Below are positions 37,103-46,241 of a stretch of DNA of 64,000 nt, piece by piece. The translations under genes were made by a program, and so were the position numbers. The DNA comes from Marinihelvus sp963695135. GTDB taxonomy: Bacteria > Pseudomonadota > Gammaproteobacteria > Xanthomonadales > SZUA-36. The DNA is taken from assembly GCA_963695135.1 (NCBI GenBank), contig CAVOGA010000002.1, positions 248,001 to 312,000 on the forward strand, given 5' to 3'. The notes beneath the pieces were generated by a model. That model saw only the letters and a program-made list of their open reading frames with translations. It made no database searches and had not been told where the DNA came from. Position 1 is the stretch's first letter. Every line of letters begins with the position of its first letter.

Positions 37103-38902
37103 ATGGAACAGCAGCGCATTCGGAATTTTTCCATTATTGCCCACGTGGACCACGGCAAATCCACGCTGGCCGATCGCTTTATCCAGATCTGCGGTGCGCT
37201 GACCGAGCGGGAAATGTCCGCGCAGGTGCTCGACTCCATGGACATCGAACGGGAGCGGGGCATCACCATCAAGGCCCAGTCGGTGACGCTCAACTACACG
37301 GCCCGGGATGGCGAGGTCTACCACCTGAATTTTATTGATACACCCGGCCATGTCGACTTCTCCTACGAGGTTTCCCGCTCCCTGAGCGCCTGTGAAGGCG
37401 CGCTGCTGGTCGTGGATGCGGCGCAGGGGGTCGAAGCGCAGAGTGTCGCGAACTGTTACACGGCCGTTGAGCTGGGCCTTGAAGTCATCCCCGTCCTGAA
37501 CAAGATTGACCTGCCGTCGGCGGAGCCGGAGAAGGTCAAGCACCAGATCGAGGACATCATCGGCATCGAGGCGCAGGACGCCACGGAAGTCAGCGCCAAG
37601 ACCGGCGTGGGCGTGCTGGATGTGCTGGAGGAACTGGTTAAACGGGTTCCGCCGCCGACCGGCGACCCGCAGGCGCCGCTGAAGGCCCTGATCATCGACA
37701 GCTGGTTCGACAACTACCTGGGCATTGTCTCCCTGGTGCGCATTGTCGACGGCAGCGTGCGCAAGCGCGAAAAGATCAAGATCATGACCACCGGCGAGGT
37801 GCACCAGGTCGAGCAGCTGGGTGTGTTTAACCCGAAGCGCGAAATGCGTGACACGCTGGGCGCCGGCGAGGTTGGCTTCCTGGTCGCGGGCATCAAGGAC
37901 GTGCATGGCGCCCCGGTGGGGGACACGATCACCAGTGCCGTTAAGCCGGCCGACAAGCCGCTGCCTGGTTTCCAGGCAATGCAGCCGCGCGTGTTTGCGG
38001 GCCTGTTTCCCGTCGATTCAGACGATTTCGCGGACCTGCGCGAGGCGCTGGAGAAGCTGCGCCTGAACGACGCGGCGCTGCATTTTGAGCCGGAAACCTC
38101 CGAGGCGCTGGGTTTCGGTTTCCGCTGCGGTTTTCTCGGCCTGCTGCACATGGACATCGTCCAGGAGCGGCTCGAGCGGGAATACGGCGTGGAGCTGGTC
38201 ACCACGGCGCCCACCGTCATTTACGAGGTGGTTACGACAGATGGTGAGGTGATCTCCCTGGAAAACCCAGCCGATCTGCCGCCGGTCAACAAGATCGCCG
38301 AGATCCGTGAGCCGATCATCGAGGCCAATATTCTCGTGCCGCAGGATTATGTCGGCGCGGTGATCGGCCTGTGCGAGGAAAAGCGCGGCCAGCAGAAAGG
38401 CATGCAGTACCTTGGTGGGCAGGTGACGGTAAACTACGAGCTGCCCATGGCCGAGGTGGTGCTGGATTTCTTCGACCGGCTCAAGTCCGTCAGCCGGGGT
38501 TATGCGTCTTTCGACTATCATTTTCTGCGCTACGATGCCGGGCCGTTCGTGCGGGTGGATATCCTCATTAACGGTGAACGTGTTGACGCCCTGTCCGTGA
38601 TCCTGCACCGTGACCAGGCGCAGCGCCGGGGTCGTGAACTGGCAGAGCGCATGCGCGAGCTGATTCCGCGGCAGATGTTCGATGTGGCGATCCAGGCGGC
38701 GCTCGGTTCGCAGGTCATCGCCCGTTCAACGGTCAAGGCCCTGCGCAAAAACGTCACGGCCAAGTGCTACGGCGGTGATGTGACCCGCAAACGCAAGTTG
38801 CTGGAGAAGCAAAAGGCCGGCAAAAAGCGCATGAAGCAGGTGGGCCGGGTGGAAATTCCCCAGGAAGCTTTCCTGGCCGTGCTTCAGCAAGACAAGAAAT
38901 AA
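37103..38902 (+). CDS. lepA: Elongation factor 4 (LepA), back-translocating GTPase
   Basis: 599 residues. GTPase motifs are AHVDHGKSTLADR (G1), GITIKAQSV (G2), DTPGHVDFSYEV (G3), NKIDLPSAEP (G4) and SAKTGVGV (G5). Domains II and III follow, then the EF-G-like domain V, and the LepA-specific C-terminal domain ends in Lys-rich GGDVTRKRKLLEKQKAGKKR. I use the ATG at 37103 because EQQRIRNFSIIAHVDHGK aligns with the family start; an in-frame ATG at 37079 would add eight residues. lepA-lepB linkage is typical of proteobacteria. Confidence 0.97.
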   Translation: MEQQRIRNFSIIAHVDHGKSTLADRFIQICGALTEREMSAQVLDSMDIERERGITIKAQSVTLNYTARDGEVYHLNFIDTPGHVDFSYEVSRSLSACEGALLVVDAAQGVEAQSVANCYTAVELGLEVIPVLNKIDLPSAEPEKVKHQIEDIIGIEAQDATEVSAKTGVGVLDVLEELVKRVPPPTGDPQAPLKALIIDSWFDNYLGIVSLVRIVDGSVRKREKIKIMTTGEVHQVEQLGVFNPKREMRDTLGAGEVGFLVAGIKDVHGAPVGDTITSAVKPADKPLPGFQAMQPRVFAGLFPVDSDDFADLREALEKLRLNDAALHFEPETSEALGFGFRCGFLGLLHMDIVQERLEREYGVELVTTAPTVIYEVVTTDGEVISLENPADLPPVNKIAEIREPIIEANILVPQDYVGAVIGLCEEKRGQQKGMQYLGGQVTVNYELPMAEVVLDFFDRLKSVSRGYASFDYHFLRYDAGPFVRVDILINGERVDALSVILHRDQAQRRGRELAERMRELIPRQMFDVAIQAALGSQVIARSTVKALRKNVTAKCYGGDVTRKRKLLEKQKAGKKRMKQVGRVEIPQEAFLAVLQQDKK

Positions 38903-38925
38903 CGGGATAACAACAGGCACCGCCC

Positions 38926-39759
38926 ATGAATTTTGACTTCGCCCTAATCCTCGTCGTGCTGACGCTCCTGACGGGCCTGATCTGGCTGTTCGACAGCCTG
39001 TTTCTCAAGCGCAAACGGATGGACCGGCTCGCCGCCGCGGGCAAAGACCCCGGGAACGAACCGGTCGCAGTGGAGTATTCCCGCTCCCTGTTTCCCGTGC
39101 TGTTCATCGTGCTGCTGTTCCGCTCTTTTCTCTTTGAGCCGTTCAAAATTCCGTCCGGGTCGATGATTCCGACCCTGCTGATCGGTGATTTCATTGTTGT
39201 TAACAAGTTCAGCTACGGTCTGCGTCTGCCCGTGCTGAATTCGAAATTTATCGAGTTCGGCGAGCCGCGGCGGGGTGACGTGGTGGTGTTTCGCTATCCG
39301 GTCGATGAGTCGGTGAACTTCATCAAGCGGGTAATCGGCCTGCCGGGCGACACGGTGACTTACCGCAACAAGCGCTTCTTCATCAACGGTGAGGAAATTG
39401 AGAACGTTGCCAGTGCGCCCTACCTGTCCTCCGAGGTGAAGTGCTCCACGCCGCGAAGCGATGCAATCCGCGTGCGCGAGGACCTTGGCCGGATGCGTCA
39501 CGATATTCTGATCCACGAGTCGATACCCGGCCGCGATGGGCAATGGGTGGTTCCGGAAGGGCACTATTTCATGGTGGGTGATAACCGGGACCGCAGCAAC
39601 GACTCCCGGTTCTGGGGCTTCGTGCCCGAGGAGAACCTGGTGGGTCGCGCGGTGGGGATCTGGCTGAACCTGGATGTGAACAAGGGCTGCGCGGACTGGA
39701 GCCGGGTAGGTAGACGGAATAGAATAGGCCCCGACCTTGCCGGCACGGGCTACCGGTAA
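38926..39759 (+). CDS. lepB: Signal peptidase I
   Basis: 277 residues. Two N-terminal membrane segments (about 5-22 and 55-70) flank a short charged cytosolic loop. The catalytic serine is Ser79 in KIPSGSMIPTLLIGD and the general-base lysine is Lys133 in NFIKRVIGLPGD. The C-terminal boxes GDNRDRSNDSRFWGFVPEE are intact. It cleaves Sec and Tat signal peptides at the outer face of the inner membrane. It follows lepA by 23 bases and precedes the DUF4845 gene and rnc, a conserved gammaproteobacterial order. Confidence 0.97.
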   Translation: MNFDFALILVVLTLLTGLIWLFDSLFLKRKRMDRLAAAGKDPGNEPVAVEYSRSLFPVLFIVLLFRSFLFEPFKIPSGSMIPTLLIGDFIVVNKFSYGLRLPVLNSKFIEFGEPRRGDVVVFRYPVDESVNFIKRVIGLPGDTVTYRNKRFFINGEEIENVASAPYLSSEVKCSTPRSDAIRVREDLGRMRHDILIHESIPGRDGQWVVPEGHYFMVGDNRDRSNDSRFWGFVPEENLVGRAVGIWLNLDVNKGCADWSRVGRRNRIGPDLAGTGYR

Positions 39760-39834
39760 TTTTTAGGCTGGGGTATCATCCTGCCGCGTCCTGTTTTATC
39801 ATGGACTTACATTCAAGCATTGAGAACTGGCATC

Positions 39835-40247
39835 ATGATTGTGCGAAAACAAGAAGGCATGAGCCTTGTGGGGTTTCTCATTGTGCTGGCCCTGGTGGTG
39901 TTCATCGCCTACCTGGGAATGCGCATCGTGCCGATCTACTGGAGTTTTATTCGGTGAAAAGCGCCATGACCGGCCTTGCCAAGGAGCCGGGCAGCGCCAA
40001 CTACTCGCCGTTCGACATCAAGGAGAAGATGCTCAATCGCCTCAACATCAACTATTCTGACGGCAATGTCGGTCCGGAAGACATCAAGATTGTCCGTAAC
40101 AACGGCACCTGGCTGCAGGTTCGCTACGAGGTTCGCAAACCGGTCATGGGCAACCTTGACGTGATTGCCACCTTCGACGAGCGCGTCATGCTGACGCAAC
40201 TGATCTTCGAAACCCGCCCGGCCTGGCAGGTTGCGTTACCTGAATGA
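39835..40247 (+). CDS. DUF4845 small membrane protein (one base missing)
   Basis: The N-terminal segment KQEGMSLVGFLIVLALVVFI (one membrane helix, with a pilin-like G-M-S-L-x-G-F start) is in one frame and the rest, from EFYSVKSAMTGLAKEPGSAN, is in another. They meet at about 39937-39942. Adding one C (TACTGG read as TACCTGG) gives VPIYLEFYSVKSAM, which matches the family, and a 137-residue protein. DUF4845 proteins sit between lepB and rnc in many gammaproteobacteria and have no known function. The stop overlaps the rnc start. This break is a missing base, unlike most others in the window. Confidence 0.82.
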
Positions 40248-40924
40248 CACGTAGTTCCGACCAGCTGCCGGGCATTCCCTACCGGTTTTCCGATCCATCG
40301 CTGCTTGGCGAGGCGCTGACGCACCGCAGCCATTCGGGCAGCAACAACGAGCGCCTCGAGTTCCTGGGCGATGCGATACTCAACTTCGTTATTGCGGACC
40401 GCCTGTTCCGGCTCCGGCCAGGCGACAATGAAGGCTCGCTGAGCCGCCTGCGTTCCCGCGTGGTGCGCGGTGAAACCCTGGCCCGCGTTGCAAAACGTCT
40501 CAAGTTGGGCGATCACCTGCGGATGGGTGAGGGCGAGCTGAAATCCGGCGGCTACCTGCGTGACTCCATCCTGGCTGACTCCCTCGAGGCCGTACTCGGC
40601 GCCATTTATCTTGACGGGGGTTTCGAGTCAGCGGCCGGGGTGATCCGGGCGGTTTTCGACCCGGTGGTGAAAGATCTGCCGGACGCCGAAACCCTCAAGG
40701 ACCCCAAGACCCGGCTGCAGGAATGGTTGCAGGCCCGCGGCCGTCCCTTGCCGGTGTATGAACTGGTCGGTGAGGAGGGGGCGGAGCATGCCAAACGCTT
40801 TCACGTGAGCTGCCGCCTGGAAGATTCAGACATGGCAGCGACAGCCATCGGCACCAGCCGGCGCAAGGCGGAGCAGGCTGCTGCCGATGAACTGCTGGCC
40901 CGCTGCCGCGAGAAAACATCATGA
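40244..40924 (+). CDS. rnc: Ribonuclease III
   Basis: 226 residues. The catalytic domain has the signature ERLEFLGDAILNFVIADRLF with the metal-binding Glu and Asp residues, plus DSILADSLEAVLGAIYLDGG. The C-terminal double-stranded RNA-binding domain begins at DPKTRLQEWLQARGRPLPVY and ends in the KAEQAAADELL helix. It processes rRNA precursors and structured mRNAs. The start overlaps the DUF4845 stop and the stop overlaps era (ATGA), so the three are translationally coupled. Confidence 0.97.
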   Translation: MTRSSDQLPGIPYRFSDPSLLGEALTHRSHSGSNNERLEFLGDAILNFVIADRLFRLRPGDNEGSLSRLRSRVVRGETLARVAKRLKLGDHLRMGEGELKSGGYLRDSILADSLEAVLGAIYLDGGFESAAGVIRAVFDPVVKDLPDAETLKDPKTRLQEWLQARGRPLPVYELVGEEGAEHAKRFHVSCRLEDSDMAATAIGTSRRKAEQAAADELLARCREKTS

Positions 40925-41823
40925 ACGATGAACTGCAGGATTTCCATTTTGGCTACGTCGGCCTGATCGGCCGGCCCAACGTGGGCAAGTCCACGCTGAT
41001 GAACCAGATTCTTGGCCAGAAGGTGAGTATCGTCACCTACAAGCCTCAAACCACCCGGCAGCGTGTTGCGGGCATCAAGACCACCGACCGGGGCCAGGTG
41101 GTCTACCTGGACACGCCGGGCATCCATGCCTCCACCGGGCGCGCGCTCAACCAGTACATGAATCGGGTGGCAAAGGCGACCTTCCGGGACGTGGAAGTGA
41201 TCCTGTTCCTGGTGGAGGCCGGACGGTTTACCCGGCAGGACAAGGCAATCGCCAAGATGCTGTCGCGCGTGGACATCCCCGTGTTTCTCGTGGTCAACAA
41301 GGTGGACACGATCAGCGACAAGTCTGCGCTGCTCGTTTACCTCGATGAAATCAAGGAGTCGGTCAATTTTGACGAGGTGTTCCTGGTGTCAGCGCTGCGT
41401 GGCGACGGGGTGCAGGACCTGGAAGACAAGCTGCTCAACGTGCTGCCCTTTTCCATGCCGTTTTACGACGAGGACCAGATCACCGACCGCAGCGAACGCT
41501 TCCTGGCCGCGGAATTTCTCCGCGAGGCGCTGACCCTGCGGCTCCACCAGGAGCTCCCCTACAGCCTGACCGTCGAGATCGAACGCTTCAAGCGGGAAGG
41601 CGGCGTGGTGCGGATTCACGCGATCATCTGGGTGGAACGCGAGAGTCAGAAACAGATCGTGATCGGCAAGGGCGGCCAGGTCCTCAAGCAGGTGGGCCGC
41701 GATGCGCGCCGCAATCTCGAAGCGCTGTTTGAAGAGAAGGTCTTCCTGGAAACCTGGGTAAAGGTTTCCCGCGACTGGTCCCGCAGCGAAAAAATGCTTG
41801 AACGCATGGGTTTTGACGACTGA
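40921..41823 (+). CDS. era: GTPase Era
   Basis: 300 residues. GTPase motifs: GRPNVGKSTLMN (G1), QTTRQRV (G2), YLDTPGIH (G3), VNKVD (G4) and SALRGDGV (G5). The C-terminal KH domain contains IGKGGQVLKQVGRDARRNLE (the GxxG RNA loop) and EKVFLETWVKVSRDWSRSEK. Era binds the 3' end of 16S rRNA and is needed for 30S maturation. It overlaps rnc by four bases, the usual rnc-era coupling, and recO follows 45 bases later. Confidence 0.97.
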   Translation: MNDELQDFHFGYVGLIGRPNVGKSTLMNQILGQKVSIVTYKPQTTRQRVAGIKTTDRGQVVYLDTPGIHASTGRALNQYMNRVAKATFRDVEVILFLVEAGRFTRQDKAIAKMLSRVDIPVFLVVNKVDTISDKSALLVYLDEIKESVNFDEVFLVSALRGDGVQDLEDKLLNVLPFSMPFYDEDQITDRSERFLAAEFLREALTLRLHQELPYSLTVEIERFKREGGVVRIHAIIWVERESQKQIVIGKGGQVLKQVGRDARRNLEALFEEKVFLETWVKVSRDWSRSEKMLERMGFDD

Positions 41824-41868
41824 GTTTCTTCCCTTGCCTGCCCCCGGGACAGGTCCTAAGGTGAGCCC

Positions 41869-42639
41869 ATGCAGAAAGTCCAGCTTCAGCCTGCCTATGT
41901 CCTCCATGCCCGTCCCTTTCGCGAGAGCAGCCAGCTGCTGGAGCTGCTCACCCGTGATGCGGGACGGGTTGGCCTGGTCGCGCGCGGCTCGCGGGGGGCA
42001 AAGTCCCGCTGGCGCGGCGTGCTGCAGCCGTTCCGCCCGTTGCTGGTCAGCTGGAGCCGGCGCGGCGAGCTGGGCACCCTGACCGATGCAAGCCAGGTGG
42101 CCGCGCCGCCGCCGCTGCTTGGCGAGGCACTGTATTGCGGCCTGTATATCAACGAACTGACCCTGCGCCTGCTGATGCGCGATGATCCGCATCCGGAGGT
42201 GTTTGAGCAGTACCGGCAGACGCTGGAGGGCCTGGTCGACGGTGGCGCGCTGCAGCGGGTATTGCGGCTGTTCGAAAAACAGCTATTGGATGCGACCGGT
42301 TTCGGCCTGATATTGGATCATGAGCATGGCAGCAAGCTGGCCCTGGATCCCGACAGCTGGTACGACTATCAGCCCGAGCGCGGCCCGGTGCGGGTCAGTG
42401 CATCGGCCCGGGGGCGGCCCGGCGTGGTGCCGGGCAGTGCGCTGCTGGGGCTGGACGCCGGTGAGGTGCCCCGGGAACAGTGGCGGGCTCTTCGCCTGAT
42501 GATGCGGCGCGTGTTGCGCCACAGGCTGGGCGACCGACCCCTGGTCAGCGAAACGCTGTACCGGGGTGCCCGACCCTCCAAACCAGGCCCGGCAGAGCAG
42601 ACCGCGCTGCCCGGCGAACAAGGTGATGAAAATGAATGA
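41869..42639 (+). CDS. recO: DNA repair protein RecO
   Basis: 256 residues. The N-terminal OB fold is recognised by PAYVLHARPFRESSQLLELL and GRVGLVARGSRGAKSRWRG; the helical C-terminal domain has YCGLYINELTLRLLMRDDP and FEKQLLDATGF. RecO loads RecA onto gapped DNA with RecR. The last ~20 residues are Pro/Glu-rich and overlap the pdxJ start. The position era-recO-pdxJ is conserved in gammaproteobacteria. No zinc cysteines are evident, as in other proteobacterial RecO. Confidence 0.95.
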   Translation: MQKVQLQPAYVLHARPFRESSQLLELLTRDAGRVGLVARGSRGAKSRWRGVLQPFRPLLVSWSRRGELGTLTDASQVAAPPPLLGEALYCGLYINELTLRLLMRDDPHPEVFEQYRQTLEGLVDGGALQRVLRLFEKQLLDATGFGLILDHEHGSKLALDPDSWYDYQPERGPVRVSASARGRPGVVPGSALLGLDAGEVPREQWRALRLMMRRVLRHRLGDRPLVSETLYRGARPSKPGPAEQTALPGEQGDENE

Positions 42640-43375
42640 CAGGCAACAGGACAGGCCGCTGTTACTCGGGGTCAATATCGACCACGTGGCAACCATCCGG
42701 CAGGCGCGGGGTACCGATTACCCGTCCGTGCTTCTTGCCGCCGGCGTGGCGGAAGAGGCCGGGGCGGACGCGATTACCGTGCACCTTCGCGAGGACCGGC
42801 GCCATATCCAGGATGACGAGGTAGAGGCCCTGTGCAAGCAGGTGCGGACCCGGGTCAACCTGGAGATGGCGGTGACCGACGAGATGCTGGCGATTGCGGA
42901 GCGTAACCTGCCCGCGGATGTGTGCCTGGTGCCGGAAAAGCGCCAGGAATTAACCACGGAAGGCGGTCTGGACGTAATCAGCCAGTTTGGCAAGATCCGT
43001 GACGCCTGCGCGCGGCTCGCCGAATCGGACATTCGCGTGTCCCTGTTTATCGATCCTGATCCGGCACAGCTGCAGGCGGCCGCCGACAGCGGTGCCCGGG
43101 TCGTGGAGCTGCACACGGGGACCTACGCGGAGGAGCAGGGCGAGGCGCAGCTGGCGGAACTGCGCCGTCTGCAGCGCGCCTCTGAAATCGGTTATGACCT
43201 GGGCCTGCAGGTCAATGCGGGTCACGGCCTGACCTATGAAAACGTTCACCCGATCGTGGATATCCCGCAGATCGTCGAGCTGAATATCGGGCATGCGATC
43301 GTGGCGCGCGCCCTGTTTGTCGGCCTGGGCCAGGCGGTGCGGGAAATGCGCCTGCTGATGAATCGCGGCGAATGA
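42632..43375 (+). CDS. pdxJ: Pyridoxine 5'-phosphate synthase
   Basis: 247-residue TIM barrel that joins 1-deoxyxylulose 5-phosphate and 3-amino-2-oxopropyl phosphate to make the vitamin B6 ring. Key blocks are LLGVNIDHVATIRQARGTDY, TVHLREDRRHIQDDEV, NLEMAVTDEMLAIA, VCLVPEKRQELTTEGGLDV and NAGHGLTYENVHPI. The ATG at 42632 is best spaced from AGGTG; another ATG two codons earlier is possible. It overlaps the end of recO by eight bases. Confidence 0.96.
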   Translation: MNDRQQDRPLLLGVNIDHVATIRQARGTDYPSVLLAAGVAEEAGADAITVHLREDRRHIQDDEVEALCKQVRTRVNLEMAVTDEMLAIAERNLPADVCLVPEKRQELTTEGGLDVISQFGKIRDACARLAESDIRVSLFIDPDPAQLQAAADSGARVVELHTGTYAEEQGEAQLAELRRLQRASEIGYDLGLQVNAGHGLTYENVHPIVDIPQIVELNIGHAIVARALFVGLGQAVREMRLLMNRGE

Positions 43376-43409
43376 TCCGGTTATCCCCGGGCGGGCGGTT
43401 GGCGGCCTG

Positions 43410-44747
43410 ATGGGTCGCAAGCGGCTGTCGCCGGAACCCTTCGAGGTATCCATTGCCGGCCTGAATGGCGCCGGCGCAGGAACCTGCGAGCACGACGGCA
43501 AGCCCCTGGCGGTGCGTGGCGCGCTCCCCGGGGAGCGTGTGATGGCGCGCTACCTCTTCGGCCGCCGTGTGCGCGGCCAGGCGGAAACCCTGGAAGTGCT
43601 CGAGCCCTCCGCAGACCGCGTTGCGGCGCCTTGTCCGCATTTTGGAACCTGCAGTGCCTGCAGCCTCCAGCACCTGGCGCTGCCGGTGCAGTTGAGCTTC
43701 AAGCAGCAGCGCCTGCGGGACACGCTGGCCGCCGGGGGCGTTGCACCGCAGCGGGAGCTTCCACCGCTCGCCGCAGACCGCTGGCACTATCGCCGCAAGG
43801 CGCGGCTGTCAGTGCGCCTGGTCAAAGGCAAGGGCAGGGTGCTGGTCGGTTTCCGCGAGCATGACGGCCGTTTTGTCACAGACATGGACAGCTGTCAGAC
43901 CTTGTATCCGCTGGTGGCGAACGCGCTTCCCGCCCTCGGCGCGCTCATCGAATCCCTGGATGCCGCGGAGCGGGTTCCGCAGCTCGAGGCGAGCTGCGGA
44001 GACGACGAAGCCGCGCTGGTGTTCCGTCATCTTGACCCGCTAAGCGCCAGTGACCTGGACCGGCTGCGCGAGTTCGAGTCAGGTTCGGGTCTGCGGGTCT
44101 ACCTGCAGCCGAAAGGGCCTGACACGGTGCATCCGCTGACCGAAGGCCCGTCGCGCCTGCGCTACGCCCTGCCGGAAGAAGGCCTGGCCTATCGTTTCGA
44201 GCCGCTGGATTTCGTGCAGGTCAACAATGCGCTGAACCGGGCGATGATTGCGCAGGCCATGACGCTGCTCGCGCCTGCAGCCGGTGACCGGGCGCTGGAC
44301 CTGTTCTGCGGCCTCGGTAACTTCACCTTGCCCCTGGCCCGGCGTTGCGCTGAGGTAACGGGGCTGGAGGTTGCCGACAACCTGCTGGAACGCGCTGCGG
44401 CGAACGCGCGGGACAACGGGGTCAATAACGTGCTTTTTGAAGCGGCGGATCTTTACGGTGAAGCGATCGGTGAACGCTGGCCGGCAGGTCGTTTTGACCT
44501 GGTGCTGCTCGACCCGCCGCGTTCGGGGGCCGGGCCGGTGCTGGCCCACATCGCGGCCACCGGGGCGCGTCGCGTGCTGTACGTTTCCTGTAACCCGGAA
44601 ACGCTGGCGCAGGACGCCCGGGTCCTGGTCACAGAGCATGGGTACGAACTGGCCGCCGCCGGCGCCATGGACATGTTTCCCCAGACCACCCATATCGAGG
44701 CCATGGCGCTGTTTGAGCGCCGCGAGGAGAGTTCGCATGGCGATTGA
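43410..44747 (+). CDS. rlmD: 23S rRNA (uracil-1939-C5)-methyltransferase RlmD
   Basis: 445 residues. The N-terminal TRAM domain is about 10-65. Iron-sulfur cysteines lie in CPHFGTCSACSLQHL (and one further upstream or downstream by family rule). The methyltransferase domain has the SAM motif ALDLFCGLGNFTLPLARRC, the LLDPPRSGAG motif and the catalytic cysteine in VLYVSCNPETLAQDA. It methylates U1939 of 23S rRNA. It is RlmD rather than RlmC or TrmA by length and by the cluster spacing. The end overlaps the CYTH gene by 11 bases. Confidence 0.93.
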   Translation: MGRKRLSPEPFEVSIAGLNGAGAGTCEHDGKPLAVRGALPGERVMARYLFGRRVRGQAETLEVLEPSADRVAAPCPHFGTCSACSLQHLALPVQLSFKQQRLRDTLAAGGVAPQRELPPLAADRWHYRRKARLSVRLVKGKGRVLVGFREHDGRFVTDMDSCQTLYPLVANALPALGALIESLDAAERVPQLEASCGDDEAALVFRHLDPLSASDLDRLREFESGSGLRVYLQPKGPDTVHPLTEGPSRLRYALPEEGLAYRFEPLDFVQVNNALNRAMIAQAMTLLAPAAGDRALDLFCGLGNFTLPLARRCAEVTGLEVADNLLERAAANARDNGVNNVLFEAADLYGEAIGERWPAGRFDLVLLDPPRSGAGPVLAHIAATGARRVLYVSCNPETLAQDARVLVTEHGYELAAAGAMDMFPQTTHIEAMALFERREESSHGD

Positions 44748-45207
44748 GATTGAACACAAGTTTCTGCCGCTCGATGACAGCTGGCGTGCGGAGGTTGAAC
44801 GATCCGTCAACATGAAGCAGGCCTACCTGGGCGGTGACGGGGTCTCGATTCGGGTGCGCATCGCCGACGAATCCGCCACCATTAATATCAAGCAAATGCG
44901 CCTGGGGCGCGAGCGGGAGGAGTTTGAATACCCGGTGCCCTTCGAGGACGGTCTGCGCCTGTTCGAACTGGCCGGCGGCGGCAAGGTGGAAAAGACCCGG
45001 CACTACGTCCATTTCGAGGGCATGCTCTGGGAAATAGACGAGTTTACCGGCCGCAACGCCGGTCTGGTGGTCGCGGAGATCGAGCTGGACCGGGTAGGGC
45101 AGCCCTTTGCCCTGCCGGCCTGGGCCGGCGAGGAAGTCACCGACGACACGCGTTATTACAATGTGGCGTTGGCGATGCAGCCGTTTGACACCTGGGAAAA
45201 CCCATGA
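44737..45207 (+). CDS. CYTH-domain protein (triphosphate tunnel metalloenzyme family)
   Basis: 156 residues covering a single CYTH domain. The N-terminal ExExK signature is visible in IEIEHKFL, and the alternating acidic and basic strands (SIRVRIADESATINIKQM, EFEYPVPFED, VEKTRHYV, WEIDEF, VVAEIELD) line the tunnel that holds triphosphate and metal. Bacterial members hydrolyse inorganic triphosphate or have uncertain roles. It overlaps rlmD by 11 bases and nagZ by four bases, so it is embedded in an operon. Substrate is not predictable from sequence. Confidence 0.88.
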   Translation: MAIEIEHKFLPLDDSWRAEVERSVNMKQAYLGGDGVSIRVRIADESATINIKQMRLGREREEFEYPVPFEDGLRLFELAGGGKVEKTRHYVHFEGMLWEIDEFTGRNAGLVVAEIELDRVGQPFALPAWAGEEVTDDTRYYNVALAMQPFDTWENP

Positions 45208-46241
45208 CAAGCAAGACACATAACCCGGGACCCGTTCTGATCGGTATCGAGGGCCTGGAGCTCTCGGCACGCGAGCGGGACTGGCTGGTTCACCCCCTGG
45301 TGGGCGGCGTGGTCCTTTTCACGCGCAACTACGAACATCTCGCGCAGCTCGAGCTGCTGGTGGACAACATCCGCTCTGCCGCCGCGGCCCCGATGCTGAT
45401 CTGCGTGGATCACGAGGGTGGGCGCGTACAGCGGTTCCGGGACGGCTTTACCCGCCTGCCACCGCTGGGTCTGCTGGGACGGATGTATGCCGATAACCCG
45501 GAGTTTGCCTGTGATTTTGCCTACCGTCACGGCCGGGTGATGGCGACGGAGCTGCTGGTTTGCGGCGTGGACCACAGCTTTGCCCCGGTGCTCGACCTGG
45601 ACGTGGACAGTTGCGTCATCGGCGACCGCGCCTTCGCAGCCGGCCGGCAGGCGGTGGCGGAGCTGGCCAGGCACTACCTGGCCGGCATGCACGACGCAGG
45701 GATGCGCACCTGCGGCAAGCACTTCCCCGGCCACGGTTCCGTGCGGGCCGATTCGCATACGGATGACGTGATCGATGACCGCCCCATGGAGGCCATCGCC
45801 GGGACCGACCTGGTGCCCTTCGAAGCGCTGCTGCCCGAACTCGATGCGCTGATGATGGCGCACGTGATCTATCCGCAGGTCGACAGCAAACCCGCCGGCT
45901 ACTCATCGGTCTGGATCAGGGACAAACTGCGGGGCGAAATGGGCTACCGGGGGGTCATACTCTCCGATGACCTTGGCATGCATGCGGCCGGGTACGCTGG
46001 TAAGCTTGCCGACCGCATGCGCCTGTCCCTGGAAGCCGGCTGTGACGCGGTGCTGGTCTGCCAGCCGCAGGACGTGGCCACCCTCCTCGAGGAGTGGGGG
46101 GACGAGGCGGCACCGGACGGTTCTGCACTGCAGCGATTGGCCGGGCGCAATACCCTCACGCGCGCAGAACTGGCCACGGTGGGTGAATGGCGGCACTGGC
46201 AACAATCCCTGGCAGAACTGGAGCATTCACAATGGGCCTGA
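45204..46241 (+). CDS. nagZ: Beta-N-acetylhexosaminidase NagZ (GH3)
   Basis: 345 residues, a cytosolic glycoside hydrolase family 3 enzyme that removes GlcNAc from anhydro-muropeptides during cell-wall recycling. Substrate and catalytic loops are DHEGGRVQRFRDGFTRLP, the KHFPGHGSVRADSHTDDVID loop with the His/Asp pair, and the nucleophile aspartate in VILSDDLGMHAAG. There is no signal peptide, as expected for NagZ. It overlaps the CYTH gene and the hpt start. Confidence 0.95.
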   Translation: MTSKTHNPGPVLIGIEGLELSARERDWLVHPLVGGVVLFTRNYEHLAQLELLVDNIRSAAAAPMLICVDHEGGRVQRFRDGFTRLPPLGLLGRMYADNPEFACDFAYRHGRVMATELLVCGVDHSFAPVLDLDVDSCVIGDRAFAAGRQAVAELARHYLAGMHDAGMRTCGKHFPGHGSVRADSHTDDVIDDRPMEAIAGTDLVPFEALLPELDALMMAHVIYPQVDSKPAGYSSVWIRDKLRGEMGYRGVILSDDLGMHAAGYAGKLADRMRLSLEAGCDAVLVCQPQDVATLLEEWGDEAAPDGSALQRLAGRNTLTRAELATVGEWRHWQQSLAELEHSQWA